Source: a virus
Reading direction: 5' to 3' (one strand)
Virus record (IMG/VR): IMGVR_UViG_3300020442_001730
Location: 1-42,539 of that record
DNA length: 42,539 nt
Part shown: positions 17,152 to 25,412 of the stretch, in pieces
Numbering within the stretch: the first letter of the stretch is position 1
How the letters are laid out: each line of letters starts with the position of its first letter
The notes under the pieces: model-generated
Database searches by the model: none
What the model was told of the DNA's origin: nothing
The model's input: only the letters and a program-made list of their open reading frames with translations
Translations under genes and position numbers: made by a program

Positions 17152-18138
17152 CTAATCAGCCCGAATTCTTCCTTCGGACTGTGCTTTAAAAATATCACGC
17201 TCAATCCTTTCAGCTTCAGCCTTATTAATTTTTCCATTTCGAACTGCATTATAAAATTGTGCTAATTCTCTATTAGAATAAAATTTCTTTGCTGGGGGTA
17301 CGTTAGTTTTACCCGAAGGTTTCGGACTAACTTGTTCCTCCAAAGAAGGTTTTGAAGTTGAAGGCTCTGATTGTTGTTGCCCAAAATAATCAATAAAGAA
17401 AGTTGCTACTCTTCTAGCATCTCTGTTGCTTTCTGCCTGACTTAACAATTGTTGTCTTGTTTGACCAGAGTACTTGTCTACTTCATTTAACCAAGTTAAA
17501 AACCCAGCATCTTCGTTGCCTTGTCGCCAACTAGGAAACAATGTATTTAACTCGTTATAAAATGTAAGTTCTTGAGAATTACTTTGCTGTTTTTTAATAG
17601 TGTTTAACTCTTGTTTCAAAGTGTCTACTTCTGTGTTACTACCTAAACTCTCTGACATAACCTCTCTCGAAGCTTTTTTCATTACTTCAATAAGATCATC
17701 TCCAAACTGGTCACGATCTTCTTGGCTAACTAAAGGCTTGACTTCTTCTTTAGGCTGAGTTGTCAAAGTTTTTAAGTTTGTAACTTCAGAACGCAAAGAC
17801 TCTAATTCTTCTTTTAAACTTCTATTTTCTTGTGCCATCCGTGGCACTTCAGCATTGTACTTACCTTCTAACACTTTGTACTTCTGTTCAAAGTTTGGTT
17901 CTGCAACAGGTGTTATACTCTCTTCAACTTGCTCAGGCTGTGCCTGTGCAACTTCAGGTTGTTCAACTGCTTGTTGCTGTGTTTCCGTTTCAGAAGGTGG
18001 GGCTACAATATTTGTAACCATTTCTCTTTTTACTTCTGGTTTCTTAGGAGCTTCTTCTGAAGTATTCCCATACAACTCGCTGTGAAGTTGGTTTGCAATT
18101 TTCTCAGCTTGTAGAACTGCTTTATTTTTTCTAGGCAT
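17152..18138 (-). CDS. Capsid scaffolding protein
   Basis: The 328-residue product is highly charged and Gln/Glu-rich, with a Pro/Gln/Val-rich N-terminal region (about 35-90), a predicted coiled coil at about 90-140 (ENRSLKEELESLRSEVTNLKTL) and a basic helical C-terminus (KKFYSNRELAQFYNAVRNGKINKAEAERIERDIFKAQSEGRI) of the kind that contacts coat proteins. It lies between portal and capsid, as scaffolds do. I place the start at ATG 18138 (MPRKNK); an in-frame ATG at 18168 would add ten residues. The sequence TTATAAT just before the chosen ATG carries no clear AGGAG, but CGGAGA is 8 bases upstream. Confidence 0.8.
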   Translation of the reverse strand: MPRKNKAVLQAEKIANQLHSELYGNTSEEAPKKPEVKREMVTNIVAPPSETETQQQAVEQPEVAQAQPEQVEESITPVAEPNFEQKYKVLEGKYNAEVPRMAQENRSLKEELESLRSEVTNLKTLTTQPKEEVKPLVSQEDRDQFGDDLIEVMKKASREVMSESLGSNTEVDTLKQELNTIKKQQSNSQELTFYNELNTLFPSWRQGNEDAGFLTWLNEVDKYSGQTRQQLLSQAESNRDARRVATFFIDYFGQQQSEPSTSKPSLEEQVSPKPSGKTNVPPAKKFYSNRELAQFYNAVRNGKINKAEAERIERDIFKAQSEGRIRAD

Positions 18139-18230
18139 TATAATCTCCGTGAGCCTTCCTTCGTGCATAGGAGCCTTTTCAGGTTTTCCAATTGCCTACG
18201 CAAAGGTATTCTCGGTTGGTTAAAAAAATA
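18139..18230 (-). promoter_or_regulatory. Leader of the scaffold-capsid genes
   Basis: This 92-base gap is the longest within the portal-to-nozzle part of the late operon. On the minus strand it carries GGCTCC and GGAGCC-type complementary pieces and a CGGAG ribosome site. It is a plausible place for a promoter or processing site raising scaffold and capsid expression. I could not identify -35 and -10 boxes. Confidence 0.3.
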
Positions 18231-18419
18231 CTACTTAGTTAATTTAATTAAGTCTCGTAGAGCAAGAGCATAGCCTTGCAACTTGTGAGTTTGAATTGTC
18301 TGTCCAGACTCTTCTAACTCTTCAAGTTTTGTTCTACGCAACTCAACTAAATATTCGATGAGATCATTAAACTCGTTGTGTTGTTTTAATGATCGAATTG
18401 TTTGATTGATTGGCTTCAC
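18231..18419 (-). CDS. Hypothetical helical protein, 62 residues
   Basis: This small, charged protein is probably all helical (TIRSLKQHNEFNDLIEYLVELRRTKLEELEESGQTIQTHKLQGYALALRDLIKLTK). Its ATG overlaps the TGA of the upstream gene (ATGA). It sits between portal and scaffold. Short helical proteins with an RR.KLEELE...D....QG...AL.DLI pattern recur there in podoviruses; the role is unknown. Confidence 0.65.
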   Translation of the reverse strand: MKPINQTIRSLKQHNEFNDLIEYLVELRRTKLEELEESGQTIQTHKLQGYALALRDLIKLTK

Positions 18420-18859
18420 TTTTTGAAGCTATCTTTTTGCCATGACATACGATCAGGACATCCACCCATACCGCCATGATAATATCCAACAGTACCGCCA
18501 TGAGCTAAAAATTGAATAGTTTTACCATCATCTAAATCAGTAACTAGTACTTTTGACTTAGGCTTCTTTAATGTTCCTTCTGATGTATATTCAGATGATT
18601 CATTAGAGGTATTATCTTTTTGAGATGCAAATGTAGTTGTCTTGCCACCAGCAAAGTCTCTGGTTTTCATACCGTTAGAATCCATTTCTGTTGCATTGGG
18701 CATTCCATATGTAACTTCTGATTTCTTGACACCAGTATTTAAAGCCAAAAGACGTTCAGTAAGTGCATCCTGTTTATCTCTTCGTGCTTTATCTTGTTTC
18801 ATTAATCTTGTTTGAATAAAGGCTCCTAGTCCTCCAGCTACTGCGTTTCCAAAACTCAT
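18416..18859 (-). CDS. Hypothetical protein between portal and scaffold
   Basis: This 147-residue product begins with a small hydrophobic helix (MSFGNAVAGGLGAFIQTRLMKQDKARRDKQDAL) followed by a low-complexity, Ser/Thr/Lys-rich middle. It ends with a Gly/His/Tyr-rich segment, AHGGTVGYYHGGMGGCPDRMSWQKDSFKK. The N-terminal small-residue helix resembles membrane-interacting segments of internal virion proteins. Its ATG overlaps the portal stop by 4 bases. I do not recognise the family. Confidence 0.65.
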   Translation of the reverse strand: MSFGNAVAGGLGAFIQTRLMKQDKARRDKQDALTERLLALNTGVKKSEVTYGMPNATEMDSNGMKTRDFAGGKTTTFASQKDNTSNESSEYTSEGTLKKPKSKVLVTDLDDGKTIQFLAHGGTVGYYHGGMGGCPDRMSWQKDSFKK

Positions 18860-20802
18860 TGTTGTATCTCCCCTTGTGGCGGTTGTTGTGGTTGTTGCGG
18901 AGCTTGCTGTGGTTGTTGTTGTTGCATAGCCATTAACTGTTGCATTTGTTCTTGTGCTTTAATCGTTTCAGGGTCTGGAACTAACTTGTCAACATCCATG
19001 TTCAATACTTTTGCAATCTCCCGAAGTAACTCTGCTCTTCCAGTTTGACCCATGATCTGAAGATCAACAGGATTCGATGTAAGTTGTAAGAACTCGTTTC
19101 TTCTTTGCTGTACAGATTCTTTCAATAAAGTCTTAATGATTCCAGATGCTACGATCTTACAATCTCCTTTGATTGTTGGGTCGTCATCATAAATCATTAT
19201 GTGATCGTACAGACGTTGCAATACATCTCCGACTGCTTGGTCAATATTTAAAATAGCTTGCTTGATTCCTTTAGAAGCATTCTCCATTAACATAGATAAT
19301 CCAGAAGCTGTACGTCCAGCACCAGATACAGCAGAGCTTCCATAAATATAATTTGGAACTCCTGTTACTTCATCTGCTATCTTTTGGAAATACTGATATA
19401 CATTTAATAATGTTTCCGCATTCATGTTTGGTTGATAGAACTTAATCGCTGGCTGACCGCCACCAGTTCTATCTGATGTTGTCTGCCATATCTTCCACGG
19501 ATACATCTTTGTTAAATCTTCTCCCTCTGGTAAACGATCAACGCTTACATCTACTTGAGGTGCAGAAGCGAGTGCCATGTTATTTGCCAACGCTCTAGCA
19601 GAACCGTTACACATAACCTGAACATCTCTCATAATCTCAGGAAGACCAACTCCCCAAAATGCATTTGGTATCTGTTCAAAAGAACATTTACTATATGGTC
19701 TGCGATGTAATGGGTCTGTGTTCATTGCACATTTAATTACTTCTGACCCAACTATCCACACATTTACTTCATATTCTTTATAGTCTTCCACATCTGTCAT
19801 ACCATATTCTTTAAGCATATGACCTGATACATTTCCCCAGAACTCAATACCTTCAATTAATTCTGTACCAATTAACGTATTGTTTCTTCCTTCAAGAAGA
19901 CTTCTTTCGGAATCGGACTGTATCATTTCTCTAAGTCCTGTGTTTCCGTATTGCATTAAAACTTGCTGGATAACCTCTTTGTTAAAAGAAGGCATATCAA
20001 TTAACAGTTCTAAATCTTTTCTCGTGAACTGATGTCTTTGAATAATATATCCGTCTTGCGGAGTAACTGCGTTTGGAGAAGGAAAGATATCGTATGGGCT
20101 AACTCTTTCGAAGTCTTCAATAATTTCTTCAGAGACTTCTGGGTCAAAGCTGTCTGACCATTTTAAAAACTTCTTCTTACGAATAATCGGAGCTTTGATA
20201 ATTGCACATGGAAATGTAACGAAGTCATAGATTACTTCTGACAACATATTCTGATAACCAGACTGTTGCATCTTATCCATCATTCTTTTTTCCATTGCAA
20301 GAGCAGACTCTTTTGCCTGAGCTTTAATCTTCTCTTGTACTTCAGTATAGATCTCATCTAATCGAATCTCGACAGCTTTTGGATTAATCTGCTGTCCAGC
20401 CATTTGAACATTCTCTGCTTCAGATACAACTGTATCTACAATCTCTTGTTCATAGTACACAGGAACTTCAGGCTCTACAGTTGGAGTAAGTGACCAGCTC
20501 TTTTCTCCAGAAGAGAACATAACGTCTTTAATCCAACTTTCAGAAGCACGACACTTAATATCTGTGAGCATCATAAATATATCTGAGCCACCAGTATCTC
20601 GAATGCCAGCTAACTTGTCAGGGTCATACTCTCCTCTCCTTTGTCTTTCACAGCGTAACAATCTTTCTGTTATATCAGACTTAGCAGTCTTAGCTTCTTC
20701 ATAACAACGAAGAACATAATGTGCTAAAGAAGAGATTACAATCTCGTCTTCTATTGGAGATTCTTCCTGAATTGAATTTAATCTTTGTGAGTTTAGTGCC
20801 AT
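18856..20802 (-). CDS. Portal protein (podovirus head-tail connector)
   Basis: The 648-residue protein has the P22-like portal layout. An early segment RRGEYDPDKLAGIRDTGGSDIFMMLTDIKCRASESWIKDVMF is followed by a long middle with FERVSPYDIFPSPNAVTPQDGYIIQRHQFTRKDL, then NAFWGVGLPEIMRDVQVMCNGSARALANNMALAS, and a helical crown-like end. The C-terminus is low-complexity Gln/Pro (QQLMAMQQQQPQQAPQQPQQPPQGEIQQ). It forms the dodecameric ring for DNA entry and exit. ATG 20802 (MALNSQ) is chosen over 20853 because the longer form would overlap the upstream gene and the gap is then a normal 4 bases. Confidence 0.9.
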   Translation of the reverse strand: MALNSQRLNSIQEESPIEDEIVISSLAHYVLRCYEEAKTAKSDITERLLRCERQRRGEYDPDKLAGIRDTGGSDIFMMLTDIKCRASESWIKDVMFSSGEKSWSLTPTVEPEVPVYYEQEIVDTVVSEAENVQMAGQQINPKAVEIRLDEIYTEVQEKIKAQAKESALAMEKRMMDKMQQSGYQNMLSEVIYDFVTFPCAIIKAPIIRKKKFLKWSDSFDPEVSEEIIEDFERVSPYDIFPSPNAVTPQDGYIIQRHQFTRKDLELLIDMPSFNKEVIQQVLMQYGNTGLREMIQSDSERSLLEGRNNTLIGTELIEGIEFWGNVSGHMLKEYGMTDVEDYKEYEVNVWIVGSEVIKCAMNTDPLHRRPYSKCSFEQIPNAFWGVGLPEIMRDVQVMCNGSARALANNMALASAPQVDVSVDRLPEGEDLTKMYPWKIWQTTSDRTGGGQPAIKFYQPNMNAETLLNVYQYFQKIADEVTGVPNYIYGSSAVSGAGRTASGLSMLMENASKGIKQAILNIDQAVGDVLQRLYDHIMIYDDDPTIKGDCKIVASGIIKTLLKESVQQRRNEFLQLTSNPVDLQIMGQTGRAELLREIAKVLNMDVDKLVPDPETIKAQEQMQQLMAMQQQQPQQAPQQPQQPPQGEIQQ

Positions 20803-20806
20803 TTGT

Positions 20807-21121
20807 TTACCATAACTTTCTTCTCGCCCAATAATTAGCAGAGAACTTATCATCCTTTGTTAACTTGCCAGACTTATCTCTTATCCCAGCAGAACGCTGT
20901 AAATAATTCTTCCTTCTCTTTTCACTTTTGTGTTGCCTAAAATCTTGATAATCACGATGACCAAACGAGACTAACTTAACCTGATCTCCCTTTTTGGCAA
21001 GAACAATCATTTTCTTTTTACTGCCAGCAGGAGCTTTCTTTGGTTTGTTAAAACCAGAAAAGGTGTGACCTCTATACTTGATCTTTCCGTTTTCTCTTTT
21101 GATGTCCGATGCCTTTGGCAT
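20807..21121 (-). CDS. Conserved small basic phage protein (DUF5754-like)
   Basis: The 104-residue protein contains KKMIVLAKKGDQVKLVSFGHRDYQDFRQHKSEKRRKNYLQRSAGIRDKSGKLTKDDKFSANYWARRKLW. This matches a small conserved phage family with a 'VL...G..V.LV.FGD......D....R..F..RH......D.T.A.YW....W' pattern. The N-terminus is lysine-rich. It lies directly upstream of the portal. Some relatives are thought to be structural, but I know of no established function. Confidence 0.7.
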   Translation of the reverse strand: MPKASDIKRENGKIKYRGHTFSGFNKPKKAPAGSKKKMIVLAKKGDQVKLVSFGHRDYQDFRQHKSEKRRKNYLQRSAGIRDKSGKLTKDDKFSANYWARRKLW

Positions 21122-21248
21122 TTTCTAACCTTTCCATTATTTGTTTATCTCGTATTGATTCACTTGCTTTTAAAATCCAATGAAAAACATTTCCATCTCT
21201 TTGTTTATCGTAGACAGGACGAGTCCGTCCCTTTGGAACTTCCCACAT
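21072..21248 (-). CDS. Small basic hypothetical protein, 58 residues
   Basis: This frame opens at ATG 21248, immediately next to the endolysin stop, and reads MWEVPKGRTRPVYDKQRDGNVFHWILKASESIRDKQIMERLENAKG, then a basic tail KRKRKDQV. It overlaps the start of the next gene by 50 bases in a different frame. Tight packing, a start directly after the endolysin stop and a sensible amphipathic composition support it; it is too short for strong coding statistics. Confidence 0.5.
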   Translation of the reverse strand: MWEVPKGRTRPVYDKQRDGNVFHWILKASESIRDKQIMERLENAKGIGHQKRKRKDQV

Positions 21249-21626
21249 TTAATAACTCCATATCCAAGGTCTTGTGTCGCTTTGTCCAATATCAAGATGG
21301 ATAAACCGACCCTCGACCGCTCCCTTCTGGGCTATACCAATTCCTGTAAAGACTTGCATACTCATTGCATGTTCTAATAAGCAATGGGCATCTTTACCGT
21401 GAACTAAAATGTCACAGGCTAAACCTGTTGTATGCATTCCAGCTTTTTTCTTTTTTGCTTCAATAGGATGTGTCTCATGGCGATAGCCACTTGAGATCAA
21501 CATCGGCTGACCGTATAACTCACGAAGCTTATTGAGAAGATCTAAAAAGTCTTGCGACATATTTTCTTCTCCAGTATGTGAGCATACAAATTCTTGTCTC
21601 GTGAAGTACTTCCCAAAATTTGTCAT
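21249..21626 (-). CDS. Endolysin, M15-type D-Ala peptidase
   Basis: The 125-residue protein is a Peptidase_M15_3-type zinc enzyme that cuts peptide cross-links of peptidoglycan to release progeny. Visible zinc ligands are H65 and D72 (MHTTGLACDI) and H110 (RFIHLDI), preceded by the substrate-side SSGYR at 45-49. The N-terminus YFTRQEFVCSHTGE is the standard family start. The size is normal for a single-domain phage lysin with no signal peptide, so export depends on the holin encoded immediately upstream (4-base overlap). Confidence 0.9.
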   Translation of the reverse strand: MTNFGKYFTRQEFVCSHTGEENMSQDFLDLLNKLRELYGQPMLISSGYRHETHPIEAKKKKAGMHTTGLACDILVHGKDAHCLLEHAMSMQVFTGIGIAQKGAVEGRFIHLDIGQSDTRPWIWSY

Positions 21627-22078
21627 ACCTTTGGTTCCTTCTTCTCCATGATTTCTTGTAACTCTCTACTCTTTTCTTTACTGCCAGTTGATGAACCGAA
21701 GTAGTAATTAATACATGACATCAATGCTCCTGAGAGCAAACCGAGGATGTACAATGCGATTTCATAACTCTTGCCTTCGGTAATGTCTAAGAACAAGATT
21801 GCTGTCATCATTCCGAAAGTAAGGAGAACAATTAGTATGGCGAGACACGGTACGATGATCTTATTTATAAAAGGGGCGAATTGAGATGTGGCGACACGGA
21901 TTTCTCTTTCCCTAGCACTTGCAGTATTTGCATGTTCCGCAGACAGACGAGCAAGCTCGCCAGTTTGTTCCATTTGCTTTAACTCTTTGAGAGCTTTTTG
22001 TTTTGCTTCAGGGTCAGGAATTAATTTGTCAACTAACTTCTCGCCTATAGGCAATAATGAACCAATTAAATTTAACAT
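21623..22078 (-). CDS. Holin, 3TM GTA-release type
   Basis: The 151-residue product resembles the 'holin of 3TMs' family. An N-terminal helix (LNLIGSLLPIGEKLVDKLIPDPEAKQKALKELKQME) is followed by two long hydrophobic segments (about 69-97 and 104-126, ending YFGSSTGSKEK). The 'LIPDP..K..A' and 'YFGSS.GS..K' signatures are family hallmarks. It should open the inner membrane for the endolysin encoded next. Overlaps on both sides (TAATG with the coiled-coil gene, ATGA with the endolysin) make a coupled lysis cassette. Confidence 0.88.
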   Translation of the reverse strand: MLNLIGSLLPIGEKLVDKLIPDPEAKQKALKELKQMEQTGELARLSAEHANTASAREREIRVATSQFAPFINKIIVPCLAILIVLLTFGMMTAILFLDITEGKSYEIALYILGLLSGALMSCINYYFGSSTGSKEKSRELQEIMEKKEPKV

Positions 22079-22581
22079 TACTTAGAACTCTCCATAATAG
22101 CGTTGTACAAGAACCAACATAGATAAAACAAAATTATTAATAAAACCCCAATGACCGAGCCAAGCTTGGAGTTATATATGAGAGCTTTCCTTCTTCGGAT
22201 TCGATTATATTCCTCTTGTTCCTTTTTGGCTCTAATCTCCTCTCTAAGCTTTCGGAAGCGGAGCCATCCACTACGACCTCCCCATTCAGCAGTCCAATTC
22301 GAGCTAAAAAAATTGTAGAGTTCTTTTTCATGTTGGCGAATCTTCTCCTCTAAAATAATGATGTCGAATGCTTGATCGGTTGCACTCTTCGCTTTGTTGA
22401 CTGCCTTTTTTAGTTTGGTTTTACCAAACTGCTTTTCTTGACGGACATGTTCTCTAGCATCTTCTATAGCTCCAGCGTACTTCTTAAGAGAAGACCATAG
22501 GGCTTCAGAATCATCTACACATTTCTTGATTGTCGATATGGTTGCCCCAGCAACGGATATAGCTGTGATGGGGTCAAGCAT
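22078..22581 (-). CDS. Coiled-coil membrane protein of the lysis cassette
   Basis: The 167-residue product begins MLDPITAISVAGATISTIKKCVDDSEALWSSLKKYAGAIEDA, continues as a charged helical region (about 45-130), and ends with one transmembrane segment (about 141-160, VIGVLLIILFYLCWFLYNAI) plus a short tail. Related proteins with an MLDP..A...A..A...IKK start occur near lysis or tail genes of marine phages without known function. A spanin-like or holin-regulating role is possible from location and topology, but it lacks a lipobox and the topology is reversed relative to classical Rz. Confidence 0.65.
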   Translation of the reverse strand: MLDPITAISVAGATISTIKKCVDDSEALWSSLKKYAGAIEDAREHVRQEKQFGKTKLKKAVNKAKSATDQAFDIIILEEKIRQHEKELYNFFSSNWTAEWGGRSGWLRFRKLREEIRAKKEQEEYNRIRRRKALIYNSKLGSVIGVLLIILFYLCWFLYNAIMESSK

Positions 22582-22584
22582 GAC

Positions 22585-22755
22585 TTAAGCCTTTGTTACA
22601 AGACTTAACAATAAGACAATGATAAAGCCACAGGCTCCAATCATTATTGTCTCTAACCTTTTTAACCTACCTAACAAACCGTTGTAGCGTTCCGCACAAA
22701 CTGCTTCGTGCGTAGTCAACCGCTTGTCAATATCGTTGACAATTTGTTCATTCAC
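22585..22755 (-). CDS. XhlA-like single-pass membrane protein
   Basis: GTG at 22755-22753 overlaps the TGA of the upstream gene and opens a 56-residue frame. It reads an acidic/basic helix (NEQIVNDIDKRLTTHEAVCAERYNGLLGRLKRLE) followed by one membrane segment (TIMIGACGFIIVLLLSLV) and a short TKA tail. That layout, 'helix with R-L-x-R-L-E, then TM', is the layout of haemolysin XhlA and related phage holin-like proteins. It probably helps the holin in lysis. It precedes the coiled-coil membrane protein and the holin. Confidence 0.65.
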   Translation of the reverse strand: MNEQIVNDIDKRLTTHEAVCAERYNGLLGRLKRLETIMIGACGFIIVLLLSLVTKA

Positions 22756-23423
22756 TTCGTATCCTTGTATAAATTATTGAAGGTTACTTCAGGGTCTTTG
22801 TAGGAATCATCCTGTTCAGCACAATGCGTAAATTGTGATGGTCTAAACGGTGGTGCTCCATCGCCTGTCTCCCATAAAGCTGGGGAAGTAACTCTTACTC
22901 TATTGTTTGGTAACGCTACTATGTTTCCTTTCCATTGCCCATCTGTTAAGGCAAGGACATGACTTTGTTTGTGTTGTGCTGGGCAATCTGCAATTTCACT
23001 TTCAGAATAATCTACAGTAAATAAATATCTTCCTGTATAAAACTCTCCATCAATTTTACAAAGCCACGGAGATGGTTTACATCTTGCAAGCTCAATAATT
23101 GAATGATGATGCGAAGGACAATCCCAAGGTTGTGCTAGATGGGTTTCCATTCTATCAGCCCATGAATCTAATGGCATATCACAAACTAATCCTGTGATTG
23201 GCATTCTTGCCCACATAGCACCACCTGTTACGTTTGGCTCTTCCGTAAAGTCTGTTTCACATCCAGTAAATATAATTTGAAAACTCAAACATCTATCGGG
23301 CATTGTTGTTACTGCTACTGCCAATCCATGTAAGAATTCTCCTTCGCCTTCATTGTGACCGTTAGTAAATTCTTTACGAACCCAAACTTTTGTATACGGA
23401 ATATTACTTATAAGGTAAGCCAT
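22752..23423 (-). CDS. Hypothetical conserved phage protein, 223 residues
   Basis: The protein begins MAYLISNIPYTKVWVRKEFTNGHNEGEGEFLHGLAVAVTTMPDRCLSFQIIFTG. It contains several Cys and His residues (CDMPLDSW; QPWDCPSHHHSIIELARCKPSPW; ADCPAQHKQSHVLALTDGQWKGNIVALPNNRVRVTSPALWETGDG). The Cys-Pro-x-His pieces could bind metal, although no standard zinc fold is apparent. No membrane segment or signal peptide is seen. It is coupled on both sides (TAATG and GTGA) between terminase and lysis genes, suggesting late expression. I do not know its function. Confidence 0.7.
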   Translation of the reverse strand: MAYLISNIPYTKVWVRKEFTNGHNEGEGEFLHGLAVAVTTMPDRCLSFQIIFTGCETDFTEEPNVTGGAMWARMPITGLVCDMPLDSWADRMETHLAQPWDCPSHHHSIIELARCKPSPWLCKIDGEFYTGRYLFTVDYSESEIADCPAQHKQSHVLALTDGQWKGNIVALPNNRVRVTSPALWETGDGAPPFRPSQFTHCAEQDDSYKDPEVTFNNLYKDTK

Positions 23424-23581
23424 TACTTCATTCGACCCATGCGATTAATCGCTCCTCCTTTTGCATAACCTTTTTTCTGCATACTCTTTTGACCGACTCT
23501 ACCACCGCCCATAAGCTTTTGCTTTTTCTTTTTGTCTTCATCTTTTTTCTTCATCACACTTGTGCCTTTAGCTTTTCTCAT
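23423..23581 (-). CDS. Small basic Lys/Gly-rich protein
   Basis: This 52-residue frame begins MRKAKGTSVMKKKDEDKKKKQ and ends KGYAKGGAINRMGRMK. Lysine and glycine dominate, as in many tiny phage proteins of 'K-G-G-x-x-x-K-M' type found close to terminase and head genes. Its TAA overlaps the next ATG (TAATG), and a TAGGAG site precedes the start, so translation is likely. It may bind DNA or nucleoprotein; this is only a guess from charge. Confidence 0.6.
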   Translation of the reverse strand: MRKAKGTSVMKKKDEDKKKKQKLMGGGRVGQKSMQKKGYAKGGAINRMGRMK

Positions 23582-23590
23582 TTGATTCTC

Positions 23591-23746
23591 CTATTTTAAA
23601 AAAATTTTTATATCTTTCAACTTGCCGATATCAAATAAACCTTGATACCACTTTGCAATTGTTCTGTTAGAAGTAATTAGCTTTACGCAGTTTGATTTAT
23701 CAACAACCACATACTTTTGAATAGACGGAAGATTCGGGTCTATCAT
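23591..23746 (-). CDS. Hypothetical small protein after terminase
   Basis: The 51-residue frame starts at ATG 23746, overlapping the terminase stop (ATGA), and reads MIDPNLPSIQKYVVVDKSNCVKLITSNRTIAKWYQGLFDIGKLKDIKIFLK. A longer in-frame start inside the terminase gene (23821) is unlikely. The W-x-Q-G-L-F-D-I-G piece looks like a folded core, but I do not recognise a family. Confidence 0.55.
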   Translation of the reverse strand: MIDPNLPSIQKYVVVDKSNCVKLITSNRTIAKWYQGLFDIGKLKDIKIFLK

Positions 23747-25173
23747 GTCCAGCCGATTGCAGTTTTCTGGGAAATCATTCTTGCTCTTGTCTGACCCAAC
23801 CCACTTCGTACTCGCATACATGCATACTGCAATGCATCTTGTATGTGAGACATATCATCTTTCAATGGTCTGTCACGATACCGTGCTGTACCAGATACCT
23901 TCAATCTTTGATACTGATACTTGCCGTTGAATCCTTTGCGTAATACTCTGCAACTCTTATTAAGGAGAAAGGAAGGCTTACCATCATTCATGCGTGTTAG
24001 GAAAAAAGCGACTGCTTCCCTTCTCGGCAACCAATCATTCGTACTCGCTATCTCTGTTGGAATACCAATCTCAAATAACTCTTGAATACATGTACGCTCG
24101 TCTGTCTGACTTCTTTGATTTCCAGCGGGGTCTGCGGTAGACACTCGCATGAAACCAGAATACTTATTTGTCAATATAGGTTTCACAATGTCAGAAGCAA
24201 ATTGTCTAATACCCATATCTTCCGATATGATTTCTTCTAGCACCACAAGACTTCCTCTTGCAGTCTGTTGAAGAATTACACAACTAGGAGTCAAACCAAA
24301 GTCCCACCCCAAAATAATCGGTAGTCCTCGTATGGGTTCTATCTCTTCTTCTGCAACGTGAATCTTATCTTTAAACTCTGGGAACACAGGCTTACCATCT
24401 GAGGTTGTACCGTAGTTTCCCAAAACGAAAACATTTATCCACGATTCATCTTTTGCTCCCAGCATGTTGAGATAATAGTTATACCCATTCGGTAAGTTAT
24501 CTATGTTCTCTGCATCTGGGTTTGGTTTATATTCATCTTCTTCTTTGTACAAGCCACCAGCTTGTCGAAAGAACTTCCACCCCTCTGGAGTTTCTTCTTC
24601 TGCGACTTTAAAATACCACGAGTCATCATCTGGAGGGTTCGTATCTAACAGGACACATGGGAAATGAAACCCACCATCCATCTTTCTAGGGAATCGTCCA
24701 ACCCTCTGAGTAACCATGTCAAAGATTTCTTTCGGCACTTCCGAACACTCGTTAATCCATGCAATGGATGTTTCAACAGAACGAAGTCTTCCAGTATCTT
24801 GTACTCTGTCTAATGCCATAAACCAGACTTCTAAATGAAGACCAGTACCATCTCCGATATCATCTATATTCATTACAGATGTAATCGGGGTATCCCATTT
24901 AATCGGAGCTACGTTATACGGAAACCATTGCTCCCACGTTTTGATCGTTGTAGATTTTAATTCAGGATAAGTATTCCGAATCACTAATGCTCTACACTTG
25001 CGTACTCCGTCAGGAGAGGGCGGTTGTTGCAAGGCAAGGTTCAATATCTCTACACAGCAAGCGGAACTCTTACCGCTTCCTACGCAACCCATAAGACCTT
25101 TTACGAATCCTTTTGTGTTGTGAAACTTCTGAGCAACTTTCCCAGCGGGTTTGTAATTAATAATCTCACTCAT
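23743..25173 (-). CDS. Terminase large subunit (packaging ATPase-nuclease)
   Basis: This 476-residue motor cuts concatemeric DNA and pumps it into the head through the portal. The ATPase domain has Walker A GCVGSGKS (29-36), a Walker B-type IAWINECSEV (E142 as catalytic carboxylate) and the coupling motif LLDTNPPD (175-182). The RNase H-like nuclease domain has GWDFG (D291), a second acidic site near TADPAG (D348) and a third near LKDDMSHIQDAL (about 439-446). Length and order are normal. Small basic genes separate it from the putative small subunit upstream. Confidence 0.93.
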   Translation of the reverse strand: MSEIINYKPAGKVAQKFHNTKGFVKGLMGCVGSGKSSACCVEILNLALQQPPSPDGVRKCRALVIRNTYPELKSTTIKTWEQWFPYNVAPIKWDTPITSVMNIDDIGDGTGLHLEVWFMALDRVQDTGRLRSVETSIAWINECSEVPKEIFDMVTQRVGRFPRKMDGGFHFPCVLLDTNPPDDDSWYFKVAEEETPEGWKFFRQAGGLYKEEDEYKPNPDAENIDNLPNGYNYYLNMLGAKDESWINVFVLGNYGTTSDGKPVFPEFKDKIHVAEEEIEPIRGLPIILGWDFGLTPSCVILQQTARGSLVVLEEIISEDMGIRQFASDIVKPILTNKYSGFMRVSTADPAGNQRSQTDERTCIQELFEIGIPTEIASTNDWLPRREAVAFFLTRMNDGKPSFLLNKSCRVLRKGFNGKYQYQRLKVSGTARYRDRPLKDDMSHIQDALQYACMRVRSGLGQTRARMISQKTAIGWT

Positions 25174-25412
25174 GCTCTATACCTTCTGGTTTTCTTAGCA
25201 ATCTTCTTAGGTTGCTTTGAATGTTGCTTTCCCTTCTTTGTGTCTTCTCTTTTTGCCTTTGTCGTCTGAGCATACTCTTTCGCTGTAAGAGCCTTAATGG
25301 CTTTCTCAGGCAAATACCTTTCTCCAGTCTCACTAGATTTCTTACCTGACTTTGTTCTCCACTTTTGCTTTCCCCACTTCTTCAGGCTTTTCTGAGGTTT
25401 TTTGAGTGCCAT
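25170..25412 (-). CDS. Conserved small basic phage protein, 80 residues
   Basis: The sequence MALKKPQKSLKKWGKQKWRTKSGKKSSETGERYLPEKAIKALTAKEYAQTTKAKREDTKKGKQHSKQPKKIAKKTRRYRA matches a recurring family with 'SL..WT.Q.WRTKSGKPS..TGERYLP..A...L...E.A.T...K' in phages and large viruses. A third of residues are Lys or Arg, implying nucleic acid contact. It ends 4 bases inside the terminase start (ATGA). Function unknown. Confidence 0.7.
   Translation of the reverse strand: MALKKPQKSLKKWGKQKWRTKSGKKSSETGERYLPEKAIKALTAKEYAQTTKAKREDTKKGKQHSKQPKKIAKKTRRYRA

Noticed and set aside
20803-20853. Longer portal start at 20853
   Set aside because: It would overlap the upstream gene by 47 bases; ATG 20802 gives normal spacing and a typical portal N-terminus.
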